Source of the DNA: Bacillota bacterium | GTDB lineage: Bacteria > Bacillota > Clostridia > Christensenellales > CAG-138 | Assembly: GCA_023426265.1 (NCBI GenBank) | Contig: JAFABA010000049.1 | Location: forward strand, 1 to 17,175 | DNA length: 17,175 nt | Direction of reading: 5' to 3' | Shown here: positions 7,563 through 14,455 of the stretch, one piece after another | Layout of the letters: each line of letters opens with the position of its first letter | Numbering within the stretch: position 1 is the first letter of the stretch | The notes under the pieces: model-generated | Seen by the model: only the letters and a program-made list of their open reading frames with translations | What the model was told of the DNA's origin: nothing | Databases searched by the model: none | Position numbers and translations under genes: made by a program

Positions 7563-7585
7563 CGTTTCATCTGACGGTTTAAAGA

Positions 7586-8620
7586 TTAATAGGGCGCGTC
7601 CTCGGTGATGCCGTGCGCAGCCATATAATCCTTGTAGTTGGTGCGGTCTACACACTCTGCCGGGATGATGGTCTTGGCTTCATAGGTCTTGCCGTTGATG
7701 AGGCCGTCCACCAGCTTGACGCAATCCGCCATCATGTACGGGGGATAGGTCTGGGAGGAGACCCAGATGTCCGGATAATCGTCCATCATCTTGAAGTAGC
7801 TCTTGTCGCCGCCGCCGCCGGTGATGACCTTGATATCCGTGCGGCCGGCTTCCTTAATGGCCTGCAGGATGCCCTTGGACATTTCATCGTCGGTGGAGTA
7901 GATGGCGTCGATCTGCGGATGCTTGGTGAGAACGTCGCTCATGACGGGGAGAACCGTCTCAGGCGCGCCGTTGTCGGAAGCATACTCGCCCAGGATTTCG
8001 ATACCCGGGTTCTTGTCAACAACAGACTTGAAGCCGTCTACGCGCTCGGTGAAGATCGCGCCGTAGTTGGGGATGTTCATGATAACGACTTTGCCCGTGC
8101 CGCCGAGCTTCTCAACGATATACTCACCGCCGAGCACGCCCATCTGGGGGTTGCTGCCCGCTACATAATAGTTCGGCACGGTGGAACCGAGCGTACGGTC
8201 GAAGTTGACCAGCGTGATGCCCGCATCCATGATCTTCTGTGCGGCAACCGCGAGTTCGTCGTTCTGGGGGAAGAGCACGATGTACTTGCAGCCCATGCTG
8301 ATAAGTTCATCGATCTGGTTGGCCTGGTCGTTCGCGTTCTCAGAGGCGACGAGGCGATAGTTGAGACCAAGCTGGTCTGCCGTCTGCTTTGCGGACCACT
8401 GCACAGCCGCAACCCAGCCGGTCGGGTTGTTGGGTACGGAGATGCCTACGAGGGGCGCTTCTTCAGCGGCGGGCGCTTCGGTCGCCGCGGGAGCCTCGGG
8501 CGCCGCTGCGGGCGCTTCGGTCGCCGCGGGCGCTTCGGGCGCAGGCGCGGCGGGAGCAGCGCATGCTACGGCGCCGAGCACCATTGCGAGGCAAAGTGCG
8601 ATGGCCAGAAGTTTCTTCAT
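7586..8620 (-). CDS. Sugar ABC transporter substrate-binding lipoprotein
   Basis: A 344-residue extracytoplasmic binding protein. Residues 1-19 are a signal peptide (MKK, then a hydrophobic core) ending at GAVAC, with Cys20 the likely lipidated residue that anchors it to the membrane exterior. Residues 21-56 are a flexible Ala/Pro/Glu/Thr linker with a 13-residue internal repeat. From residue 58 (VGISVPNNPTGW) it follows the periplasmic-binding-protein type 1 (Peripla_BP_4, ribose/galactose-binding) fold. FPQNDE, the NFDRTLG stretch, YSTDDEMSKG and ITGGGGDKSY are probable ligand-binding segments. The ATG at 8620 has AGGAGG upstream. It lies between the epimerase-like gene (70-base gap) and the hairpin array before the ATPase. 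The ligand is not predictable beyond a sugar or polyol. Confidence 0.93.
   Translation of the reverse strand: MKKLLAIALCLAMVLGAVACAAPAAPAPEAPAATEAPAAAPEAPAATEAPAAEEAPLVGISVPNNPTGWVAAVQWSAKQTADQLGLNYRLVASENANDQANQIDELISMGCKYIVLFPQNDELAVAAQKIMDAGITLVNFDRTLGSTVPNYYVAGSNPQMGVLGGEYIVEKLGGTGKVVIMNIPNYGAIFTERVDGFKSVVDKNPGIEILGEYASDNGAPETVLPVMSDVLTKHPQIDAIYSTDDEMSKGILQAIKEAGRTDIKVITGGGGDKSYFKMMDDYPDIWVSSQTYPPYMMADCVKLVDGLINGKTYEAKTIIPAECVDRTNYKDYMAAHGITEDAPY
8471..8548. repeat. In-gene 39-bp tandem repeat coding the lipoprotein linker
   Basis: Two adjacent copies of a 39-base unit start at 8471 and 8510 and share 21 identical leading bases. They encode two 13-residue Glu/Ala/Pro/Thr units of the binding-protein linker. 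Repeats of this sort vary in copy number by slippage without affecting the folded domain. Confidence 0.6.
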
Positions 8621-8690
8621 GTTTCTTTCCTCCTGTTTGATTTTTACTTTCTTAGCCTGGGGCCAAGTTGTTTAACATCGTCTAGAACAA

Positions 8691-9536
8691 TCAAAATATT
8701 TCGCGCAAAAACGCGCAGCCCTTTTGCGCGAGCACGTCCGGGCTCTTAGCGAGCGGCCGCCAGAGAGATACCGCCTTTGCGATTTCTTTGATTTCCGGCG
8801 TGAAGCTCTCGATGACCACGGGGCCCTGATACCCGGCGTCGTCAAGCGCCGCGGCAATGGCGTGCCAATCAAAATGGTCCTCGCCCGGAGTTCCCCTGTC
8901 GTTTGCGCAGGAGTGGAAATCGAATATCTTTCCTTTTGCCATGCGGATCGCATTGGGCAGGGATTTTTCCTCTATGTTCATATGGAATGTATCCAGCAGG
9001 AACCCGGCGTTGTCAAAGCCGACCTGGTGCAAAAGCTCCAGCCCCTGCTCGACGGTATTCATAAAATCCGTCTCAAAGCGGTTGAGCGGCTCCAATGCGA
9101 GCGCCACATTCCGTTTTGCGGCATAATCCGCCATGCGCTTGAGGTTTTCTACGGCGTAGGCCGTCTGCTCACGCTTTTCCTCTAAAGTCGCCTGGCGCGC
9201 CCTTCCCACTGAGGCGTACATGGGTCCTGACACATAGGGGGACCTGCACGCAGCGGCCATGTCGATCAGCGTGCGGATATACGCCATACCCTCTTCCCGG
9301 TACGCCTCCACCGGGCTTGAAATATCCCGCGTCGGTCCAAACGCGCCGCAGATTGTCGCCTCTATGCCTACGCGCAGCGCTTCGTCCGCGACCCTTTCAA
9401 TATCGATGAGCGCAGGGTCCTCCACGGCGATCTCATAAATATCAAAGCCTATGGATTTTGCGTGTTCAAGCTGGGAAAGCGTATTCATGCTAAAAGGAGA
9501 AACCCATACAAAGGAGCTGACGCCGATTTTTCTCAT
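8691..9536 (-). CDS. D-tagatose/D-allulose 3-epimerase-like sugar epimerase
   Basis: A 281-residue TIM-barrel enzyme strongly resembling ketose 3-epimerases (D-tagatose 3-epimerase, D-psicose/allulose 3-epimerase), which invert C3 of a free ketohexose using a bound Mn or Co ion. The metal and catalytic set is visible in order: Glu149 (ALEPLNRFE), Asp182 (LLDTFHMNIEE), His208 (FHSCAND), Arg214 (NDRGTPGE) and Glu243 (VIESF). This is the spacing of characterised members shifted by one residue. The ATG at 9536 overlaps the regulator's TGA (ATGA, 9533-9536), and GGAGGG precedes it, so translation is probably coupled. It is the first structural gene after the LacI gene. Related enzymes act on tetruloses, pentuloses or 3-keto sugars, so the exact substrate is open. 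Confidence 0.85.
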   Translation of the reverse strand: MRKIGVSSFVWVSPFSMNTLSQLEHAKSIGFDIYEIAVEDPALIDIERVADEALRVGIEATICGAFGPTRDISSPVEAYREEGMAYIRTLIDMAAACRSPYVSGPMYASVGRARQATLEEKREQTAYAVENLKRMADYAAKRNVALALEPLNRFETDFMNTVEQGLELLHQVGFDNAGFLLDTFHMNIEEKSLPNAIRMAKGKIFDFHSCANDRGTPGEDHFDWHAIAAALDDAGYQGPVVIESFTPEIKEIAKAVSLWRPLAKSPDVLAQKGCAFLREIF

Positions 9537-10552
9537 GCCCTTTCACCCTCCCCGGTGCTTTTTGTGCTCGCCCTGATTTTCAGTTCGGACGGAAGCATGA
9601 TCTCCCGCCGTTTTTCGCCTTCCTCGCGCATCAGTTCATATAAAAGTTCCGCCGCGCATTCGCCCAGTTGATAGCAGGGCTGCGCCATGGTGGTGATGTG
9701 CGGGCGGAACATGGTGGCGTGTTCCACGTCGTCAAAGCCCAGTATGGAAACATCCTCCGGCACACGGAACCCCATTGCCTGCGCCCCGTTGATCGCGCCC
9801 AAAGCCAGCATGTCGGAGATGCAGAATATCGCGGTGGGCCTTTGATCCAAACCAAGCAACCCCTCTGCGGCGACCACGCCGCTTTGGAAGCTGTAATCAA
9901 AACTGCCGTAACGGATATAGTCTTCCGTAACGGGAATGCCCGCTTCCTGCAGCCCGTCGTAATAGCCCCTTAAGCGCAGGCGCGTGCTGGGGTAGCCGTT
10001 CACGCTGCTGATTGTGGCAATGCGGGTATGTCCGGTCTTGATCAGGTAATCCACGGCCTGCCTTGCGGCCTTGTAGTTGTCCACCGCCACATGTGCGATC
10101 TTTGTGCCCGGTTCATATTCGCTGCATTGCACAATCGGGTATTGCCTTGCGTATTTTTCAAGTTCCCTGCTCTGCATGACGGAGGCAAGCAGTATCGCGC
10201 CGTCCGCGCGCTTTTTCGCCAGCATGTTTAAGAATTCCAGCTCCTGCGCGCTTTCCCCGTCCGTGGTACAGATCATGACGCTGTACCCCAGCCTTCTCGC
10301 CGCGGCGCCGATGCCTGTTAAAATATTGGAATAATAGGGGTTCGTAATATTGGGTGCGAGTATGAGTATGACCCGGCTTTCATTTTTGCGGAAATTACGG
10401 GCCAATATATTCGGCTCATAGCGAAGCTTTTCGATCGCAGCTTCCACCCGCTGCGTGGTTTCAGGCATGACCCGTGAATTGTTGTTGAGCACCCGGGAGA
10501 CAGTTGCCACGGATACCTTGGCTTCCCGCGCAACGTCCGCAATAGTTACCAT
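9533..10552 (-). CDS. LacI family transcriptional regulator
   Basis: A 339-residue repressor of typical length. Residues 2-50 are the LacI-type helix-turn-helix with hinge (TIADVAREAKVSVATVSRVL, then NNNSRVMPETTQRV). From about 60 it has a periplasmic-binding-protein-like effector domain (VILILAPNITNPYYSNILTG, AIFCISDMLALGA, ILGFDDVEHATMFRP). I chose the ATG at 10552 because it begins exactly at the HTH and has GAGG about seven bases upstream; a TTG at 10594 would add 14 unlikely residues. It is cotranscribed with the epimerase and transporter it presumably controls. The promoter upstream carries a 14-bp palindrome of LacI-operator type, which suggests autoregulation. The inducer is probably the imported sugar or a metabolite of it. 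Confidence 0.95.
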   Translation of the reverse strand: MVTIADVAREAKVSVATVSRVLNNNSRVMPETTQRVEAAIEKLRYEPNILARNFRKNESRVILILAPNITNPYYSNILTGIGAAARRLGYSVMICTTDGESAQELEFLNMLAKKRADGAILLASVMQSRELEKYARQYPIVQCSEYEPGTKIAHVAVDNYKAARQAVDYLIKTGHTRIATISSVNGYPSTRLRLRGYYDGLQEAGIPVTEDYIRYGSFDYSFQSGVVAAEGLLGLDQRPTAIFCISDMLALGAINGAQAMGFRVPEDVSILGFDDVEHATMFRPHITTMAQPCYQLGECAAELLYELMREEGEKRREIMLPSELKIRASTKSTGEGERA

Positions 10553-10673
10553 GATGCACCTCGTTTGAAAAGCTTTTATAATTGGGTACCGCAAAAAAAC
10601 GTCTTGCGAAAAGGATCCCGGAAATCGCCTTTACCGCTTTGAGCCCGATCGATTTGACAGAGAAATATCGTTT

Positions 10674-10687
10674 TGTAATCGATTACA
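10674..10687. promoter_or_regulatory. LacI-type operator
   Basis: TGTAATCGATTACA is a perfect 14-bp palindrome with a central CG, the typical shape of LacI/GalR-family operators. It lies about 35-50 bases downstream of the predicted transcription start of the lacI operon, where a bound repressor could block elongation or contact a second site. Confidence 0.75.
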
Positions 10688-10728
10688 TCGGATGAATTAA
10701 AAAAATCCCAGTTGGACCGTATATTCAT

Positions 10729-10757
10729 ATCATAGCGGCATGTTGTGCAATTGTCAA
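10729..10757 (-). promoter_or_regulatory. Sigma-A promoter of the lacI-epimerase-transporter operon
   Basis: Read on the minus strand, TTGACA (10757-10752) is followed by a 17-base spacer and TATGAT (10734-10729). That is a consensus -35 and a near-consensus -10. The start should be near 10722, leaving a leader of about 170 bases that contains the operator at 10674-10687. Confidence 0.85.
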
Positions 10758-10777
10758 GTAATATCGAATTATATAAT

Positions 10778-10791
10778 AGAAAACGCTAGCA
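10778..10791. promoter_or_regulatory. cre-like site (CcpA carbon catabolite control)
   Basis: AGAAAACGCTAGCA matches the degenerate cre consensus TGWAARCGYTWNCW at 13 of 14 positions. It lies about 20 bases upstream of the -35 box of the lacI operon promoter, where CcpA sites can activate or repress. A second binding site for the local LacI protein is the alternative. Confidence 0.55.
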
Positions 10792-10818
10792 AACGACAAA
10801 CAGACCGCCAATTTCCTT

Positions 10819-10845
10819 GAGACCGCGCTCACCGGGCACGGTCTC
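10819..10845. other. Hairpin between the isomerase-like gene and the lacI promoter
   Basis: GAGACCG (10819-10825) pairs with CGGTCTC (10839-10845) around 13 bases that can fold further. It lies just after the isomerase-like gene on the minus strand, but no U-run follows. A weak or Rho-assisted terminator is possible. Confidence 0.4.
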
Positions 10846-10869
10846 ACCCGCAAAAACGGTAAGCCACGC

Positions 10870-12198
10870 TTATAGCACGTTTGCCTGCCATCCGAACACT
10901 TTCGCCAGCTGCAACAACGCGGGGGTAACGTCTCCGCTGATGATGAGCGAATGATGCGAACTCAACGCGTCCATGACCTTATGGCCGTCCTGATAGCGGA
11001 TCAGGGCGCCGTTGCGGCAATCCGACCCAGGGTACTGCACATAATCCTCAATCTCCGCTTTGATAATGGAAAGCTTCTGAAAGCCGGGATAGATTTTTGC
11101 AAGCGTCACCGGCCCCACAGGAAAACGGCCGTCGAGAACGATGGCGTCCTCGTTGACGATTTCAAGCACCTTCGGCCGCATGGTCCATTCGCAGCAGAAC
11201 TGGCGCGGCACCAGGCCGAAATAGCCGCAGTGTACGCCCAACGCGTGATTGTCCGGATCCGCAATGTCCGGGAAACGGTCTATTTTCTCATGTGCCAGCG
11301 CCGCCATGCCCACCAGGAAGGGGTACAGGTTGGTCATCATGATGGGCTTTTCCATGGAACGATAAAGAATATAGGTAGAAAGAAGCGTGAGCGTATCCCC
11401 TTCGCACGCCCAGATAATGTTGTCGCGCTCAAAGAGCATGTTCCACGCAAGGCAGGGCGTGGTATCCGAATGGAAGGATTCGTTGAGGCAGTTGGCGCCT
11501 ACGCCCGCTACATCCCCAATCTCAGCTATAACTTCCTTCACGGCCATATAGACCTTCACGGCCTTGTAATAATTCTTTTGGCAAACGCCTTCCTGGTGGA
11601 TATCCCAGTCCGCGCAAGCCTTTGCTGCCTCTTCATCCGATAGTTCGCGCGCGCGGTCGTTGAGCTCTTTCCAGCTGCGATAAATGAGCTTTAAGCCGAA
11701 CACGTCCTGCATGGTGTCCGTGCTTTCCTGTTCCCACCAATAGAAGCGTTTGAAAATATTCGCCTGCATGCCTTCGCCCGGCGTATCCTGGAACATAAGG
11801 AACTTTGCGCCGTCCTTGAGGCTCTTTTTCACCGCGATGGCGCGCAGTATCGTCTTTGCGAGCTCTACTGTATAGGGGGAGAATACGTTACATCCGATAT
11901 CCCTGAGATAGGTTACGATCTCCCAATCCCACATTTCCACGGTGCCAAAACGCGAGGTAAGCACCACGATAGGCAGATCGATCTTCTTAAAAATATCGTT
12001 GTGACGGAACGCCGCAAATATAAGCTGGGGGAACAGGACGGCATCCGCTTCTGGCAGCTTTTCCCCAAGGCGGACCGGTGGAAGAAACTCCGCCACATCC
12101 GAATAAAAGCCGCGCAGGCGCTCCATTTGCATTTGGAACTCGTTTTGTTCCCTTTCGTTTGCTTCTGAAAAATAAACAGGAACCAACCGCGCCTTCAT
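10870..12198 (-). CDS. L-fucose/L-arabinose isomerase-fold protein, uncharacterised
   Basis: A 442-residue protein that resembles the FucI/AraA fold (aldose-ketose isomerases) but is much shorter than FucI (about 590). Conserved-looking pieces are GVGANCLNES (232-241), ACEGDTLTLLS (264-274), HCGYFG (323-328) and the C-terminal SSHHSLIISGD (413-423). By analogy with the FucI metal site (Glu, Asp, His), Glu240, Asp268 and His415 or His416 are candidate ligands; this mapping is by eye. I chose the ATG at 12198 because GGGAGGA lies eight bases upstream; ATG codons at 12219 and 12231 have none. It is on the same strand as the sugar operon but before the lacI promoter, so it probably has its own promoter. 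An aldose-to-ketose step feeding the 3-epimerase would fit. Confidence 0.7.
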   Translation of the reverse strand: MKARLVPVYFSEANEREQNEFQMQMERLRGFYSDVAEFLPPVRLGEKLPEADAVLFPQLIFAAFRHNDIFKKIDLPIVVLTSRFGTVEMWDWEIVTYLRDIGCNVFSPYTVELAKTILRAIAVKKSLKDGAKFLMFQDTPGEGMQANIFKRFYWWEQESTDTMQDVFGLKLIYRSWKELNDRARELSDEEAAKACADWDIHQEGVCQKNYYKAVKVYMAVKEVIAEIGDVAGVGANCLNESFHSDTTPCLAWNMLFERDNIIWACEGDTLTLLSTYILYRSMEKPIMMTNLYPFLVGMAALAHEKIDRFPDIADPDNHALGVHCGYFGLVPRQFCCEWTMRPKVLEIVNEDAIVLDGRFPVGPVTLAKIYPGFQKLSIIKAEIEDYVQYPGSDCRNGALIRYQDGHKVMDALSSHHSLIISGDVTPALLQLAKVFGWQANVL

Positions 12199-12472
12199 AC
12201 TGTTTCCTCCCGCGATCATAGATGCGGACAATACTGCCGGAATGCCTCTCCGGAATAGATCGATAGTATCTTGTCATTTCCGTTCACCGGAACGGGCGCG
12301 TACGTTTTTTTCCTTGTGGGTATCTCTTACCCGCAAACATATAATAACATACACGATCAAACGAAAGCAATCACTAATCAATATTTTTCATATAAAAGCC
12401 ACAATCGATTTCCCATGCAAGCAGAATTCGCGGAGCACCTCGATATATGTCCTAATGTTACAGCATTTTCTC
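12199..12472. promoter_or_regulatory. AT-rich divergent intergenic region upstream of the isomerase-like gene and purO
   Basis: No gene is seen in this stretch. The minus-strand leader of the isomerase-like gene contains hairpins CCGGA/TCCGG (12237-12241/12249-12253), CCGTTC/GAACGG (12280-12285/12290-12295) and GGGTA/TACCC (12318-12322/12328-12332). The core AATCGATT (12403-12410) repeats the centre of the lacI operator. Minus-strand promoter boxes are only weak (TTGCTT, 18 bases, TATTAT near 12346-12375). Confidence 0.35.
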
Positions 12473-12504
12473 TTGATAATATTCGTTAATTTGTGTAATA
12501 TAAT
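12473..12504 (+). promoter_or_regulatory. Promoter of the purO-AICAR transformylase operon
   Basis: TTGATA (12473-12478) is followed by 17 bases and TAATAT (12496-12501); an overlapping TATAAT (12499-12504) is the alternative -10. Transcription would start close to 12510, leaving a short leader before the ATG at 12545, too short for a purine riboswitch. Confidence 0.6.
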
Positions 12505-12544
12505 TCTTACAACCGCGTAAATGTTCATATATCGTGAGGGGCGA

Positions 12545-13264
12545 ATGTCGGCAATGATTGAACTGACGGGTTATCTTTCCACCAGACGTTACCCGGGAAG
12601 AGGTATTCTTTTGGGCGCGACGGCAGACGGCGCGTATGCCGTGGCTTCTTACTTCATTATGGGACGTAGCGCCAACAGCCGCAACCGCATTTTTGTGGAA
12701 ACGGAGGACGGCATCGTCGCCCAAGCATATGATACGGCGCTTGTAACCGACCCTTCCTTAATCCTGTACGCGCCGGTCCGCCGCTGCAAGGATGCGCTTG
12801 TTGTGACCAACGGGGACCAGACGGATACCATATGCTCGTTTTTAAATAACGGCGGCAGCTTCCGCTCCGCGCTCTTTACCCGCTGCTACGAGCCGGACGC
12901 CCCGCATTTTACGCCGCGCATCAGCGGCATCCTGCATATGAAAAACGGCCCCGCACAATATACGCTTTCCATATTAAGAAAAGAGCCCGCCACAATGGAC
13001 TGTCTGCGGGATTTTTATGAGTACGCGGAGATCCCTGTGGGAACCGGACATTTGATCCATACCTATGAAGAAGGCTTTGATCCGCTTAAAACCTTCTCCG
13101 GCGAGCCGATACAGGTTGCATTGCCGGAAGGCTCCGTCGAGCAGTTTGCGGAAGTACTTTGGAACAGCCTGGATAAAGAAAACCGCATTTCCCTTTACGT
13201 CAGCTTTTTACCGCTTCATGGCGGAACGCCCCTGACGCAATTGCGCAACGCACACGACAAATAA
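12545..13264 (+). CDS. purO: IMP cyclohydrolase, archaeal PurO type
   Basis: A 239-residue protein of the PurO (IMP_cyclohyd) family, which closes the purine ring by converting FAICAR to IMP, the last step of de novo synthesis. Supporting stretches are YPGRGILLG near the N-terminus, IMGRSANSRNR, NGDQTDTI and FTPRISGIL, which parallel GRxxxxG, NGSHTDTI and NTPRI of methanogen PurO as I remember it. The ATG at 12545 has GTGAGGGG just upstream; an ATG at 12554 is the alternative, while the ATG at 12521 precedes the ribosome binding site. It is followed after 15 bases by the AICAR transformylase gene, so both final steps are made from one message. This differs from the usual bacterial bifunctional PurH and is unrelated to its cyclohydrolase domain. 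Confidence 0.88.
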   Translation: MSAMIELTGYLSTRRYPGRGILLGATADGAYAVASYFIMGRSANSRNRIFVETEDGIVAQAYDTALVTDPSLILYAPVRRCKDALVVTNGDQTDTICSFLNNGGSFRSALFTRCYEPDAPHFTPRISGILHMKNGPAQYTLSILRKEPATMDCLRDFYEYAEIPVGTGHLIHTYEEGFDPLKTFSGEPIQVALPEGSVEQFAEVLWNSLDKENRISLYVSFLPLHGGTPLTQLRNAHDK

Positions 13265-13279
13265 AAGGAGGCAAAGGAT

Positions 13280-14455
13280 ATGGAGCTCCCCCTCAAATAC
13301 GGGTGCAACCCGAACCAGAAGCCCGCAAGCATCTGTGTCCCCGAAGGCGAACTGCCCGTTAAAGTGTTGAACGGCAGCCCCGGCTATATCAATTTGCTGG
13401 ATGCGTTAGGCGGCTGGCAGCTGGTGCGCGAACTGCGGGCAGCCTTAAGCCTGCCTGCTGCCGCCTCCTTTAAGCATGTGAGCCCCGCGGGCGCCGCAGT
13501 GGGACTTCCGCTTACCAATACGCTCAGGCAGATGTACTTTGTGGAAAGCGGGGAAAAGCTCTCTTCCCTTTGCTGCGCGTACATCCGCGCGCGGGGCGCG
13601 GACCGGCTTTCCTCGTTCGGCGATTTTATTGCGCTGAGCGATACCTGCGATGCCTGCACCGCCCGCTACATTGCGCAGGAGGTATCCGACGGCATTATCG
13701 CGCCCGGCTATGAGCCGGAGGCGCTGGAACTGTTAAAGAAGAAGCGCAAAGGCGCGTACCTCATACTGGAGATGGACCCAGACTATACCCCGTCCGCCGT
13801 TGAAACGCGGGACGTTTTCGGGATGACGTTTACCCAGGGCAGAAACGACGCCCGCATTACGCCGGAGCTTTTAGGGAATATCGTGACCGAGAATAAAGAA
13901 TTGCCCGCCTTCGCGGTGCGTGACCTGCTGCTCAGCATGATCGTGCTCAAATACACGCAATCGAACTCCGTCTGCTATGCGGAAAACGGCCAGGCCATAG
14001 GCGTGGGCGCGGGCCAGCAATCCCGCATCCACTGCACGCGGCTTGCGGGCAACAAGGCGGATCTCTGGCATTTAAGGCAGCACCCCAAGGTGCTTGCGCT
14101 GCCCTTTGTAAGCGGCCTTGCCCGCCCAGCGCGGGACAACGCCATAGACCTCTACCTTTCCGAGGAGGAAAGCGAGGACGTGCTGCGCGACGCAGCCTGG
14201 CCGGAATGCTTTGTAAAGCGGCCCGAGCGGCTGACATTGGCCGAAAAGCACGCGTGGCTCTCCAAATTCAAGGAGGTCTCTCTGGCGAGCGACGCGTTCT
14301 TCCCCTTTGGGGATAACATCTCGCGCGCGGCGCGCAGTGGGGTATGCTATATCGCCCAGCCCGGCGGCTCCATACGGGACGATCAGGTCATCGCAACCTG
14401 CAACAAGTACGGCATCGTGATGGCGTTTACAGGGTTGAGATTGTTCCACCATTGA
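13280..14455 (+). CDS. purV: Stand-alone AICAR transformylase (PurH C-terminal domain homologue, ATIC-like)
   Basis: A 391-residue enzyme that transfers a formyl group from 10-formyl-THF to AICAR, giving FAICAR for the adjacent cyclohydrolase. It begins directly at the transformylase domain (LKYGCNPNQKPA, matching RYGMNPHQ of PurH) and lacks an IMP cyclohydrolase domain. Lys65-His66 in FKHVSPAGAA are the catalytic pair. The stretches GADRLSSFGDF, EVSDGIIAPGYE, KYTQSNSVCYA, GAGQQSRIHCTRLAG, SSDAFFPF-like LASDAFFPF and the terminal LRLFHH closely match animal ATIC from memory. AGGAGG at 13266-13271 precedes the ATG by eight bases. The symbol purV has been used for such stand-alone domains; purH is the common database name. 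Its 3' side is a 356-base repeat-filled spacer with a terminator at 14772-14810. Confidence 0.92.
   Translation: MELPLKYGCNPNQKPASICVPEGELPVKVLNGSPGYINLLDALGGWQLVRELRAALSLPAAASFKHVSPAGAAVGLPLTNTLRQMYFVESGEKLSSLCCAYIRARGADRLSSFGDFIALSDTCDACTARYIAQEVSDGIIAPGYEPEALELLKKKRKGAYLILEMDPDYTPSAVETRDVFGMTFTQGRNDARITPELLGNIVTENKELPAFAVRDLLLSMIVLKYTQSNSVCYAENGQAIGVGAGQQSRIHCTRLAGNKADLWHLRQHPKVLALPFVSGLARPARDNAIDLYLSEEESEDVLRDAAWPECFVKRPERLTLAEKHAWLSKFKEVSLASDAFFPFGDNISRAARSGVCYIAQPGGSIRDDQVIATCNKYGIVMAFTGLRLFHH

Noticed and set aside
7280..7570. N-terminal extension of the ABC ATPase frame (97 extra residues) starting at 7570
   Set aside because: It translates the hairpin array, has no family similarity, and a good ribosome binding site precedes the ATG at 7279, which gives the normal family length.
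7613..8749. Long plus-strand open frame of 378 codons opposite the binding-protein gene
   Set aside because: It is the antisense shadow of a well-supported lipoprotein gene, with a biased composition typical of GC-rich antisense frames and no ribosome binding site.
12510..12544. Purine riboswitch before purO
   Set aside because: The leader predicted from the promoter is only about 35 bases, too short for a purine aptamer and expression platform.
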